Source: UBA1952 sp965246905 (GTDB lineage: Bacteria; Bacteroidota; Bacteroidia; Chitinophagales; Chitinophagaceae). Taken from it: DNA of 64,000 nt. How positions within the stretch are numbered: the first letter of the stretch is position 1; every line of letters begins with the position of its first letter. The DNA lies in the NCBI GenBank assembly GCA_965246905.1, contig CBDFFZ010000025.1:5328-69327 (forward strand), read 5' to 3'. The translations under genes were made by a program, and so were the position numbers. The notes beneath the pieces are model-generated. The model saw nothing but the letters and a program-made list of their open reading frames with translations. It had not been told where the DNA came from and did no database searches. Of the stretch, positions 42,847 through 51,683 are shown piece after piece.

Positions 42847-44307
42847 CTAATTGCTTTCATATGCCCCTATATCCCAGGTTCCGGTACGTACTTTATCGTC
42901 CAGGTCTTTAGTCTGGATTATTGGTGGGTTGGTACCGGAAAGATTTAAGCCGCTGTCAATGAGCGATGAGCCTGTTTTTGGCCGGAAATTGAATTTCGCA
43001 ACATCTTTAAACAGCGGATCGGCATTAAATTTAGTGCCTGCATTTCTGCTTACCCATTTGGGTATTTTGCCTTCCTCCGCCTTTACCACACATGATTGTA
43101 AGCTTATAGCGCAGGGCGCGGCATCAATGCTATCAGCCACAAGCTCATTTTGCAGAGATCCATAAACTACGCAGTTGCGTAAGGTAGCATTAAGCGGCCA
43201 TGCCTTCAACTCATTCCCGACCTTGAAATAGTTGAGTAGGATGGCAGCGCTATATTCGGTATGGTTTACCTTATCGGTGCCATAATTAGCAATCGTGCAG
43301 TTATCAAGGGCATAATTGCCGCCATAAACCAACGCCAATGCCTGGGCACCTGCCGTATGGATTAGGCAATTTTCAGCCCTTATATGGCCCCCAAACGATA
43401 GCAGGCCATAGCCTATCGAGTTTTCGATGGTTACGCGGTCCATATACAGTTGAAGCGCGCTGCCGGAGCTATCGCGGTCCACTTGTATACCTGCCGGCAG
43501 AGCGCTGAATGCAGTATTCCCGCAGTTTCTGATAACTGTATAATGCAGGCTGTTATTTTTAGAATGTGAAGTGAAATAAAGCCCTCCCCATTCACCGGGG
43601 TAACCTTCATATCCAAAATAGGCGCGGTCAAGGCGATCTCCCTGAAATATTACGCTGTCTTTTTTACTGCCGTTTATTATCAGCGTTCCTTCTATAAAAA
43701 GCCGCGAATCAGCGTGCATAAAAATGCGTGTACCGGGGGCAATGGTTAGGGTTTCATTAGGCAATACATCTGCCCCCTGAATGATAACATAAGGTTTCGG
43801 ATCGCTCCAGGTTTGCGTTACCAGATCTTTATTGATAATGTAATTCGCATTCTGGCCATAAGCCTGGAATGGAACGGCAAAATCCTGGCCATTAAGCGTT
43901 GCGATGAGATTATCCTCAATAAAGAAAGGGGAATTTGCAGCTGTGGGGTCCACTTTTACGGTTGCAAACACATAGATGCTGTCGTTTGCAGCAATCTCGA
44001 CGTCTTTAATATCATTGCCGGCAAAACCATCTACATTCAGCTTAAAAAAAGAATTGCTGCCGTTGGCAAGGCGCACGGAGCTGAGCACAATTTTCTGATT
44101 CTGCGGATTGATGATCCTCAGGCTTAGCGTGAACGAGCCTGCTGCGGTAAATACAGTATCGAAAGCGAGCGTATCGGTTGAGAATTTTAATTCGCCGCCT
44201 GATGATAAAAGCGTTTGCTTCTTACAGCCACCCTCACATAGCGCAATGAAAAAGAGGACGGCAATAATGGCCGCCGGAAAGCTATGCTTACGGATAAATT
44301 GCTTCAT
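42847..44307 (-). CDS. Beta-helix lipoprotein
   Basis: A 486-residue predicted lipoprotein. Signal segment with Cys28 after CEGG; then an N-terminal immunoglobulin-like domain (about 35-150, with FDTVFTAAGSFTLSLRIIN) and a right-handed parallel beta-helix (about 175-420) with repeated short strands such as IENSIGYGLLSFGGHI. The C-terminal DKVRTGTWDIGAYE is the usual closing motif of choice-of-anchor Q type beta-helix proteins. I chose the second ATG so that the signal peptide is at the N-terminus. Probably an outer-surface carbohydrate-binding or structural protein. Confidence 0.75.
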   Translation of the reverse strand: MKQFIRKHSFPAAIIAVLFFIALCEGGCKKQTLLSSGGELKFSTDTLAFDTVFTAAGSFTLSLRIINPQNQKIVLSSVRLANGSNSFFKLNVDGFAGNDIKDVEIAANDSIYVFATVKVDPTAANSPFFIEDNLIATLNGQDFAVPFQAYGQNANYIINKDLVTQTWSDPKPYVIIQGADVLPNETLTIAPGTRIFMHADSRLFIEGTLIINGSKKDSVIFQGDRLDRAYFGYEGYPGEWGGLYFTSHSKNNSLHYTVIRNCGNTAFSALPAGIQVDRDSSGSALQLYMDRVTIENSIGYGLLSFGGHIRAENCLIHTAGAQALALVYGGNYALDNCTIANYGTDKVNHTEYSAAILLNYFKVGNELKAWPLNATLRNCVVYGSLQNELVADSIDAAPCAISLQSCVVKAEEGKIPKWVSRNAGTKFNADPLFKDVAKFNFRPKTGSSLIDSGLNLSGTNPPIIQTKDLDDKVRTGTWDIGAYESN

Positions 44308-44429
44308 GAATAAGGGGTAAAAATAACTATTGCCTTTTAAACGCCTGCGGCTTCTTTTTATTTTCATTGAATATCAAAATATGACACAGTTTTTTAAGCA
44401 TCTCTACCTATTATTCCCTTTGGCGTTGC

Positions 44430-44437
44430 TACTTTTG
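44430..44437 (+). promoter_or_regulatory. Putative -7 box of the SAM hydrolase operon
   Basis: TACTTTTG, exact match to TAnnTTTG, 16 bases before the start codon. No -33 TTG at the usual distance. Confidence 0.45.
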
Positions 44438-44453
44438 CGCTCCCCCCTGTTTT

Positions 44454-45248
44454 ATGAGCTGTATTACCCTATTATCCGATTTTGGCCTTCAGGATGCCTC
44501 TGTCGCGTCAGCCAAAGGGATTTTGATGCAGCATGCCCCTGATGCTTCTTTCGTAGATATTACACACCTTGTAGAACCTTTTCATTTACAGCAGGCCGCT
44601 TATCTTACAAGGGCCGCTTACCGTAATTTTCCTATTGGTACCTGCCATATTCTACTCTTTGATATTTTCTCTGAAAAATCTCCCCGGCTGGTGCTTGCCG
44701 AGCACGACGGGCACTATTTCCTGGCACCTGATAACGGACTGCTTTCCCTCGCATTTGGCGAGGAAGTGATCAATGTCTGGATGTGCTATGAGCTAACGGC
44801 AACTGGCGTTTTCAGGGATTGGCTATCTGAGACGGGGCGTGTTGCCGCGCAATTACAAACGGCAGCGCCGATAGGATTGGGTTTTACCCAATGTATGTTG
44901 AAGAACGCGCCGCACCATTGGCTTCCCAAGATCACGGAGCATGAGATAGAATGCCATGTGATCCATATAGATCGATATGAAAATGTGGTGATCAATCTTC
45001 GACGCGATGATTTTGAGCAGCATCTTAATGGCCGCAGCTTTCGTATCGAATTTATGCGTAATGAAGAGCTTACGCAACTAAGTACGCACTTTTATAATGT
45101 GAGTGAGGGCATGAAGCTTTGCCGTTTTAACGCTACCGGCTATTTAGAGATCGCTATCAATCGCGGCCGTGCAGCCAGCCTTTTCGGGTTCAGGCTTTTT
45201 CGCGAGAAGCACTTGATCTACAATAGTATCAAAATCTATTTTCAATGA
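44454..45248 (+). CDS. SAM hydrolase / SAM hydroxide adenosyltransferase (DUF62 family)
   Basis: Enzyme of 264 residues predicted to hydrolyse S-adenosylmethionine to adenosine and methionine, related to fluorinases and chlorinases. Family motifs: LLSDFGLQDASVASAKG at the N-terminus, FLAPDNGLLS, HIDRYENVVINL and the C-terminal FNATGYLEIAINRGRAAS. The 21-23 residue insert typical of fluorinases was not seen. Physiological role is not established in the family. The last codons overlap the next gene by 4 bases (ATGA). Confidence 0.87.
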   Translation: MSCITLLSDFGLQDASVASAKGILMQHAPDASFVDITHLVEPFHLQQAAYLTRAAYRNFPIGTCHILLFDIFSEKSPRLVLAEHDGHYFLAPDNGLLSLAFGEEVINVWMCYELTATGVFRDWLSETGRVAAQLQTAAPIGLGFTQCMLKNAPHHWLPKITEHEIECHVIHIDRYENVVINLRRDDFEQHLNGRSFRIEFMRNEELTQLSTHFYNVSEGMKLCRFNATGYLEIAINRGRAASLFGFRLFREKHLIYNSIKIYFQ

Positions 45249-45541
45249 TTGTCCGCGTTGTAAGGCTTACGTTCCATCAGGAAAAAGTTCCGGATTTTCT
45301 GGAGCTTTTTAATGAGCGTAAAGTGCGCATTCGCCATTTTGAAGGATGCCTGCATTTGGCCCTTTGGCAGGATGTGAAAGAGCCTGCGGTGTATTGCACC
45401 TACAGCCATTGGATGGATGAACGGGCGCTGGATAAATATCGTTTTTCCTCGTTTTTTAAAGAAACCTGGGGCCTAACGCGCGCCCTGTTTGCAGCGCCAG
45501 CAGTTGCATGGAGTGTGCATGAAATAGTTGTGATGGAATAA
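45245..45541 (+). CDS. Antibiotic biosynthesis monooxygenase (ABM) domain protein
   Basis: A 98-residue ferredoxin-like-fold protein of the ABM/YgiN type: MIVRVVRLTFHQEKVPDFLELF opening strand and helix, a central HLALWQD strand and a C-terminal helix. Such proteins act as small oxygenases, heme-degrading enzymes or dimeric chaperones; the substrate is unknown. Coupled translationally to the SAM hydrolase. Converges on the HIT gene with a 10-base gap. Confidence 0.75.
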   Translation: MIVRVVRLTFHQEKVPDFLELFNERKVRIRHFEGCLHLALWQDVKEPAVYCTYSHWMDERALDKYRFSSFFKETWGLTRALFAAPAVAWSVHEIVVME

Positions 45542-45551
45542 GCTATTTGAT

Positions 45552-45944
45552 TTACAGGCAGTCAACAATTTTTTTCCTGATTGACTCCATTTTTATATTG
45601 TCCAGCTTTAATTTGGGCCTGGTAAAGTTTAAATCGTCTGCAGTGTTGATGGGTACAAGGTGCATATGCGCATGGGGCACTTCCAGTCCGATCACACTCA
45701 TCCCACAGCGATTACATGGAAAGCTTTTTTCAATTGCCTGAGCGATAGGCTTGGCAAAAGCGAGCCACTTGTGCAGGTAGCGATCTTCCACATCGAAGAA
45801 TTTATCTGTTTCAATTTTAGGAACGATGAGCACATGGCCTTCCACCAATGGAGCTATATCCAAGAAGGCGTAAAAGTTTTCATCTTCTGCAATTCTGTAA
45901 GAGGGAATCTCCCCTTTTATGATATTTGAAAATAGCGTAGCCAT
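45552..45944 (-). CDS. HIT-family nucleotide hydrolase
   Basis: Histidine-triad protein of 130 residues (Hint/HinT type). The triad HAHMHLVP has His91, His93 and His95; the N-terminal FSNIIKGEIPSYRI is typical. These enzymes hydrolyse aminoacyl-AMP or other nucleoside phosphoramidates. It is the second gene of a minus-strand pair after greA, 5 bases downstream of the greA stop. Confidence 0.88.
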   Translation of the reverse strand: MATLFSNIIKGEIPSYRIAEDENFYAFLDIAPLVEGHVLIVPKIETDKFFDVEDRYLHKWLAFAKPIAQAIEKSFPCNRCGMSVIGLEVPHAHMHLVPINTADDLNFTRPKLKLDNIKMESIRKKIVDCL

Positions 45945-45949
45945 TGATA

Positions 45950-46423
45950 TCAGATGGAGATATTCTCAATGCGGAATTTAAGTATGCCGCTTGGTACTTG
46001 TATTTCTGCTACCTCCCCAATTACTTTACCGAGTAGTCCTTTGCCAATAGGTGATGTTACGGATATCTTACCAAGTTTCAAATCTGCTTCAGATTCTGAT
46101 ACCAGGTGATATTCCATTTCCTTTTTAGTACCCATATTTGTTACTTTCACTTTAGAAAGCACTGATACTTTGGAGATGTCTATATCTTTGGTATCGAGTA
46201 TCCTGGCATTCGCAACAGCACTTTCTAACTGAGCAAGCTTGGCTTCATGCATGCCTTGTGCTTCTTTTGCTGCGTCATATTCTGCATTTTCCTTTAAATC
46301 ACCTTTTTCACGTGCCTCGGCGATTTGCCTGGCAATCTCTGCCCTACCGGTTGTTTTCAAATGCGTAAGCTCTTCGCGCATTTGCTCAAGCGTTTCCTTA
46401 GTTACGTAGTTTATGGCGGACAT
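45950..46423 (-). CDS. greA: Transcription elongation factor GreA
   Basis: A 157-residue factor that rescues backtracked RNA polymerase. N-terminal coiled coil with the acidic tip GDLKENAEYD (Asp42, Glu45), then the C-terminal FKBP-like domain (SVLSKVKVTN, GKISVTSPIGKGLLGK). The chosen ATG gives MSAINYVTKET; the frame extends further upstream through a hairpin region but that part is not coding-like. Its leader contains a strong hairpin with a T-run. Confidence 0.92.
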   Translation of the reverse strand: MSAINYVTKETLEQMREELTHLKTTGRAEIARQIAEAREKGDLKENAEYDAAKEAQGMHEAKLAQLESAVANARILDTKDIDISKVSVLSKVKVTNMGTKKEMEYHLVSESEADLKLGKISVTSPIGKGLLGKVIGEVAEIQVPSGILKFRIENISI

Positions 46424-46452
46424 ATTTAGTGTGTTGTCTTGAGGTTGTTCGT

Positions 46453-46487
46453 AAAAAAAATACAACGCCTCATTGCTGAAGCGTTGT
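46453..46487 (-). terminator. Intrinsic terminator before greA (possible attenuator)
   Basis: On the minus strand ACAACGCTTCA pairs with TGAGGCGTTGT (11 bp, one wobble) around a GCAA tetraloop, followed by TATTTTTTTT. It lies 23 bases after the stop of the PorV-like gene and 29 bases before the greA start. It can end the surface-protein operon; because a -7 box lies just upstream of it, it may also act in the greA leader. Confidence 0.8.
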
Positions 46488-46491
46488 AGTT

Positions 46492-46499
46492 CAAAAGTA
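46492..46499 (-). promoter_or_regulatory. Putative -7 box upstream of the greA hairpin
   Basis: TACTTTTG on the minus strand, exact match. A transcript started here would begin at the foot of the terminator hairpin and reach greA only by readthrough. Confidence 0.4.
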
Positions 46500-46510
46500 G
46501 TAAACTTAGC

Positions 46511-47656
46511 CTACTTAGGGTCTGTTGAAAATTTATCTTCTGTTTCCTTTATCTTTTCTGCAGAATTTTTACTGTGCATAAGAAAGCGTAATGAGAACAT
46601 ATGTACGCCATTATCAGGCCGGTGAGTTGGGCGGAAAGAATAATCAATGGCGATATTAGGGCTACCCGCTTTACCTAATCGAGCATTTACCGTTGCCCCA
46701 GCACTGATACCTTTATAGAAGGTAGTACTATTTTCTGTACTGGCAATATCCTTTTCATAACGGTAACCAGCGCGAAGCATGAATTGCTCTCGAAAAGCAT
46801 ATTCCAATCCAGCACCAATATAATCATTATTGAAAGAGTTGGATGTAAAAGCTACCATTCCTGTCAGACGGTGTTTAGGCTGTTCATTTTCCGCGGTGTT
46901 TTTATTATCCAAAAAGAAATCATAAGATGCACCAATACTTAGATAAGTCGGCATTTCAAATTTATCGGAAGGAGTATATCTGTTCTGCGATTCGTTAGCA
47001 TTGAGCGGGGCTTCTGCATTTATAGCAAAACCTTCACCGCTATAACGCATATTAGTGCCAACATTTCGGAGTGTTACTCCAAAATGAAAATTATCACGGG
47101 CGCCAGTAACATATTGAACCCCTGCCTCAAAACAGGCACCACTTGCACGTACATTGCTGATCGCTTCAGATACATATGTTACAGCTAACCCGGCGTGAAT
47201 TGCCCGAGAAAATGATTTAGCGTAACCAACCTGGATATTAAAGAATTGAGGTTTAAAGGTGCCAATACCTGCATCTGGATTGTCCCAATCAGTTACGTCA
47301 ATTTCACCAAAGCTCATAGACTGTAAATTAATTCCAATAACGCCAGTTTCCCCGAGCTTTTGTGCAAAACCAAGATTACTAATACCAACTTTACTACCCT
47401 TAAGGTAAGCACCATATGAAAATCCGATTTCAGTTCCATCTACATAAGAAAGTCCTGCAATATTGTTTTTCATAGCTTCCATGCCACGAACATAAGCTGT
47501 ATTAAGCCCAAAAACACCAGTACTAGCTGCCCACGGATTAATAAGCAATTCCGTAGCACCAGCCTGTCCGCTACGGTCTTTATTACCTGCATGTACGCTG
47601 CTGCAGTAGCAAGCTGCGATTAATGTTATAAATAATTTTAGTGAAGTTTTTTTCAT
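46511..47656 (-). CDS. PorV/PorQ-family outer-membrane protein
   Basis: A 381-residue outer-membrane beta-barrel of the PorV type, associated with type IX secretion. A signal peptide (1-23, ends VHA) is followed by AGATELLINPWAASTGVFGLN, the family's N-terminal signature, and alternating amphipathic strands to the end. PorV shuttles T9SS cargo from the translocon to the attachment complex; extra copies next to a cargo gene suggest a dedicated partner. Last of three minus-strand genes (TonB receptor, T9SS protein, this). Start chosen to place the signal peptide at the N-terminus. Confidence 0.8.
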   Translation of the reverse strand: MKKTSLKLFITLIAACYCSSVHAGNKDRSGQAGATELLINPWAASTGVFGLNTAYVRGMEAMKNNIAGLSYVDGTEIGFSYGAYLKGSKVGISNLGFAQKLGETGVIGINLQSMSFGEIDVTDWDNPDAGIGTFKPQFFNIQVGYAKSFSRAIHAGLAVTYVSEAISNVRASGACFEAGVQYVTGARDNFHFGVTLRNVGTNMRYSGEGFAINAEAPLNANESQNRYTPSDKFEMPTYLSIGASYDFFLDNKNTAENEQPKHRLTGMVAFTSNSFNNDYIGAGLEYAFREQFMLRAGYRYEKDIASTENSTTFYKGISAGATVNARLGKAGSPNIAIDYSFRPTHRPDNGVHMFSLRFLMHSKNSAEKIKETEDKFSTDPK

Positions 47657-47723
47657 TGGAGTCGATTCTGACAAATCATTTAATAAGGCTGGTACCGAAG
47701 TACCAGCCCAAAATTAACTTTTA

Positions 47724-50700
47724 TTAGTATGTTGTTACGTCTGAAGGACGCATTGCACCAAACCATTTAATAACAGTTTCACCAATACCTTCTGCATTGA
47801 CATGAATTAGATACATGCCGCTTGCAATTTGTAATCCTTTCATGTTCCGTATATCCCAATCCTCATACCCTTGGGTTGTCGCTTCGTTATTAACGTGTTC
47901 AATCCTTCTTATCAACGTACCATCAAGAGAGTAGATCGTAATAGTAGCATGGTTAGGTAGATTTGTAAACTTTACCCTTGTATCCAGGCGATTACGCTCG
48001 TAGCCAGTGTAAGCGTAATAAGGATTCGGAACTACCCTTATTTTATCGAGTAGTGCTTGTCTATCCCCATTATATCCATTTCCATTGTCGGTAAGTTTTT
48101 TCGGTGCAATGTTCTTAGTGCTAAATCCAAAAATGGGAAGACCCGTATTTCTTATACCTGTCGTATCTGCCTGCCTTCTATAAGTTCCCTCTACACGAAA
48201 TTTCAGGCGTGTTTCCGTTGGTATCAAACCATCATTTAGGGATAGCAAGCTAAACCCTGGCGTTAACGTTGGCAATCCTACCCACATCATCCTGCGATAC
48301 ATGTTTGTTTGTGGAGTACCACCTGCCCTGGTTGAGTCGGCAAATTTTCTGCCCATATCGTACTTACTATTAAGTATATAAACATAGTGCTTACCGCCGA
48401 AAATTACATTACCTCCTTCAAAAATAGTGGATGTGGGATTCCATATCATGTCTGCGGCATTTTCGTTCTTTAAATAGGAATCCTCACCAAAAACAATATT
48501 TAAACGCTCGCCTGTAGATTGGTTGACAGCATAACCTGGAAACCACGACATACCATTGTCATCAACATTTGTTGAATAAATTGGATTACCACTGCCATCG
48601 ATACCGAGATTCCACCCGGCATGATTTCGAAGGTTATATTTTGCTGCATGTCCTTGCGAAAGGTTAGTATCGGCGCTTATTTCGATCACTGGTGAACGTG
48701 TCCATTTGGATTTATCGGAAGTAAATACAACATCAACGCTTTGAAGGCCTGTAAGAACAGTCGCTGCCCTGGAAACACCGTAACCACACTTACTACGATT
48801 CTCTACAGAGGCTTGTGCATAGGGTGCCCATGTACCTCGAAGCAAATCACTTTGATTAAAGAGTTTTTCGTAAAACTGACCTGCTGTGTCTCGGCTATTA
48901 TTCTTCACGCTACATCCATTTAAAGTAGTATCAGCTGCTGTACCTACTGCACCACTAACAATCCAGTTAAGGGCTGTCGGTCCATCAACATCAGTAACTC
49001 CTGCCAACCACAGCTTACCCGGGTCACTAAATACAACACTGGAGGTAATATATCCATTACGGTCAACTTGATTATCCCCAGGACGACGTCCTTGTTGTAT
49101 GGTAATCGTTAGACCATATTCAGCTAATATCGCATCGTTTTTATTTTTGAGATTTTGCTCTGAATAAAGAATAGTGCCATTCGTTTTATCTCTAAGTGTC
49201 CAACTACCTAAGCTATCAATTATTCCCCTTGTAGGATCAACTGCTACAGGACCATTGAGCCATACTTCATAATCCATCTCTTTAAGCTTTCGTGGATCTA
49301 CAACTCGTACATTAATTGGTGTTGTGCCAGCTTTGTAGGTAGGCTGTAAAGCCTGATAGTTTGGATCCTGCAAGGCCATGTCTTCAGAAGCTTGATTCAT
49401 TTCGATTGCATAACGACCATTTCCAAGCCCCTGCAGTAGTTGGATATCAACTCCATCTCCATAATTACCCCCTATGGTTGTACCCATATTTCCGTTAGTA
49501 GGGTTGGGTACAGCGGCAATTATCGGATTATTTATACCACCGGCACCTTTTGTACTTTCTATGTAAGGTGAATTTTGGGTTGAATCAGTCAAATTATATT
49601 GGAAGTTTCTATAATTATTATAACCGTATGCAACTGCAATAAAATAGTAAGTTTTATAATTTACAAATGTTTTATTGTCTCCAATTGCAAAGGCATCTTG
49701 CGTTAATCGAAAACTATGCACAAGTCCACTATCCTTGCCTTTAACTTTTTGAGCTGCGTCAAAAATATTCGCGCCAACGTCTGGATTACGGGTGTAATTG
49801 ATTATTGCGCTAACGCCGTTTTGTATATCTGTTTGGAATACTTCAGCAGCAACTTTTGTATCAATAGAACCATTTTGACCAAAAATCTGTGCAGCGGTAA
49901 TAGCACTGTTCTTCAATTGAAATACACGATATCCTTCAAATTGGTATAGAGAATCCGGGTAATTCTTCATCAGACCTGTAGATTCATGGAATTTTTTTCC
50001 AGAGTCACGACCATAACCTTCTTTATAATTATTACTTGCAGGGTTATTATTAGTAAGGTAAAATATAAATTCACGGTCACCTTCCCTAACTGTCATGTCT
50101 GGTGCATCTGGCCCTTCAAGTGTACGGAATTTATCATTAAATAGTGTCTGTGCCTCGTCATCAGCGGCACGAATACGTGAGAAGGTTGCTGTTCCGCATC
50201 CACCAACATCAGCTACCCAAACGGCACCAATTGTAACATCATTAACAATTCCTCCTGAATAAAGTGTGAATGGCCCAGACGAGTGTACAAAGCGTCTGTC
50301 TTTTAGTGGCAGCTTGCAAGAGCATTGCGACCATTCAGACGAATTGTTAGGATTACCAGGATATACAAAATTCGTGACGGGCCCAGGTCCATAACCAGTT
50401 GATCCGTTTCCTAATGCGAAATCGTTTTGAATATGCGCATTAACGCGATTAAATCCTGTCATGAGACGGTAAATTTCAACCCCCCCATTAGGATTACCAG
50501 TCGCTGTAGCATCATTATCGAAATAATTGAAAACAGTCATTCCCAAAGTATCCCGGATTTGATATACACCATTGATAAATGTATCCAACTTAGGCCCAAT
50601 AAAAAAGTCAACACCGACCATAGGAATCTGTGTTCCATAACTTGTAGGCTCCCCATTACCATCAGGTGTTACTGCATTATATAATATCCCTAATGAACGT

Positions 50701-51653
50701 GCAGTATCACAACCTATATAGTCGTCAAACGCATAACCCAAATCAGCATCCGTCCACGTAGCCATGTACGTTTTATTCAAATTTAATGTACCACGATTAA
50801 TGAGACGATAATTGTAAAAAGTCGCATCATTTAAATAATTTTTAGTACTATATGCAAATGCGCTTGTTTGTATCTCCATCCCAATATTACCTGTCTCAGT
50901 TTCCGTTTTTACGCCGCCTGCATCATTAAATACCCACCATATGTACTGATCACCAAATATATCAGGATAATCACCTTTGTGCCAATCAAATTTCCCATCA
51001 CCGTCAGCATCTACAAAAGGTGCATAACTATTTCCGGCTGCCGCATTCTGAAGAAAAGATAATTGAACTCCGCTTTTGCCAATAGCTTCATCATTACCTG
51101 CAGCAGGCCATTGCTTGATGTCATTATATTTGGGATCTGTGGGTGCGACTCCAGACTTTATAAGCTCATTAAAAGCTAACAGATCAGATTTATTTATCTT
51201 CCAGAATTTATCCCATTCTGTGCAGTCACTTTTTCCAATGGTTGCCGTTTTCAAATCTAATGGGCCTGGCCAATAGTCATTTTGTCCCCCTTGCCGGTAA
51301 GTTTGTGCACAGACTTTAAGATTATTCTGCTCATCATAGCCGCCAACCCAAATTGAACCGGCGAATAAAGAGCTTTTTCCAGAACCTTTGGGAACTTCAT
51401 ATTTGGCAGTTCCACTTCCACGGTCATACCACATATCACCTCCATTCATAAGTAAGGAACGGATATTGTTGATATCTAAATCCACTACTGCAGATGCCTG
51501 ATCACATAATGCGGCTGTGCCCCTAAGAGCCGCACCTTTTGGAATAGGCTGTCGGACACTATTAATGTTTGGAGCTCCATCCGCCTTACTAATGCAAAAT
51601 GCAACCGCAAGTATAGAAAAAGCCGCATAAAATTTTAACTTGCCAATAATCAT
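47724..51653 (-). CDS. Large secreted surface protein with T9SS sorting domain
   Basis: A 1309-residue secreted protein. Signal peptide 1-26 (ends ADGA). The body is rich in Asn, Gly, Thr and Asp with repeated mentions of calcium-type motifs such as DADGDGKFDW, and shows no enzyme motif. The C-terminal about 110 residues (RVVPNPYYAYTGYERNRL, then ITIYSLDGTLIRRIE and MYLIHVNAEGIGE) form a T9SS sorting domain. Encoded between a TonB-dependent receptor (30 bases upstream) and a PorV-like gene (67 bases downstream); the three form one operon. Probably displayed on the cell surface. Confidence 0.8.
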   Translation of the reverse strand: MIIGKLKFYAAFSILAVAFCISKADGAPNINSVRQPIPKGAALRGTAALCDQASAVVDLDINNIRSLLMNGGDMWYDRGSGTAKYEVPKGSGKSSLFAGSIWVGGYDEQNNLKVCAQTYRQGGQNDYWPGPLDLKTATIGKSDCTEWDKFWKINKSDLLAFNELIKSGVAPTDPKYNDIKQWPAAGNDEAIGKSGVQLSFLQNAAAGNSYAPFVDADGDGKFDWHKGDYPDIFGDQYIWWVFNDAGGVKTETETGNIGMEIQTSAFAYSTKNYLNDATFYNYRLINRGTLNLNKTYMATWTDADLGYAFDDYIGCDTARSLGILYNAVTPDGNGEPTSYGTQIPMVGVDFFIGPKLDTFINGVYQIRDTLGMTVFNYFDNDATATGNPNGGVEIYRLMTGFNRVNAHIQNDFALGNGSTGYGPGPVTNFVYPGNPNNSSEWSQCSCKLPLKDRRFVHSSGPFTLYSGGIVNDVTIGAVWVADVGGCGTATFSRIRAADDEAQTLFNDKFRTLEGPDAPDMTVREGDREFIFYLTNNNPASNNYKEGYGRDSGKKFHESTGLMKNYPDSLYQFEGYRVFQLKNSAITAAQIFGQNGSIDTKVAAEVFQTDIQNGVSAIINYTRNPDVGANIFDAAQKVKGKDSGLVHSFRLTQDAFAIGDNKTFVNYKTYYFIAVAYGYNNYRNFQYNLTDSTQNSPYIESTKGAGGINNPIIAAVPNPTNGNMGTTIGGNYGDGVDIQLLQGLGNGRYAIEMNQASEDMALQDPNYQALQPTYKAGTTPINVRVVDPRKLKEMDYEVWLNGPVAVDPTRGIIDSLGSWTLRDKTNGTILYSEQNLKNKNDAILAEYGLTITIQQGRRPGDNQVDRNGYITSSVVFSDPGKLWLAGVTDVDGPTALNWIVSGAVGTAADTTLNGCSVKNNSRDTAGQFYEKLFNQSDLLRGTWAPYAQASVENRSKCGYGVSRAATVLTGLQSVDVVFTSDKSKWTRSPVIEISADTNLSQGHAAKYNLRNHAGWNLGIDGSGNPIYSTNVDDNGMSWFPGYAVNQSTGERLNIVFGEDSYLKNENAADMIWNPTSTIFEGGNVIFGGKHYVYILNSKYDMGRKFADSTRAGGTPQTNMYRRMMWVGLPTLTPGFSLLSLNDGLIPTETRLKFRVEGTYRRQADTTGIRNTGLPIFGFSTKNIAPKKLTDNGNGYNGDRQALLDKIRVVPNPYYAYTGYERNRLDTRVKFTNLPNHATITIYSLDGTLIRRIEHVNNEATTQGYEDWDIRNMKGLQIASGMYLIHVNAEGIGETVIKWFGAMRPSDVTTY

Positions 51654-51683
51654 AATTTTCGTCTTTATAATTTCAATAAATAA

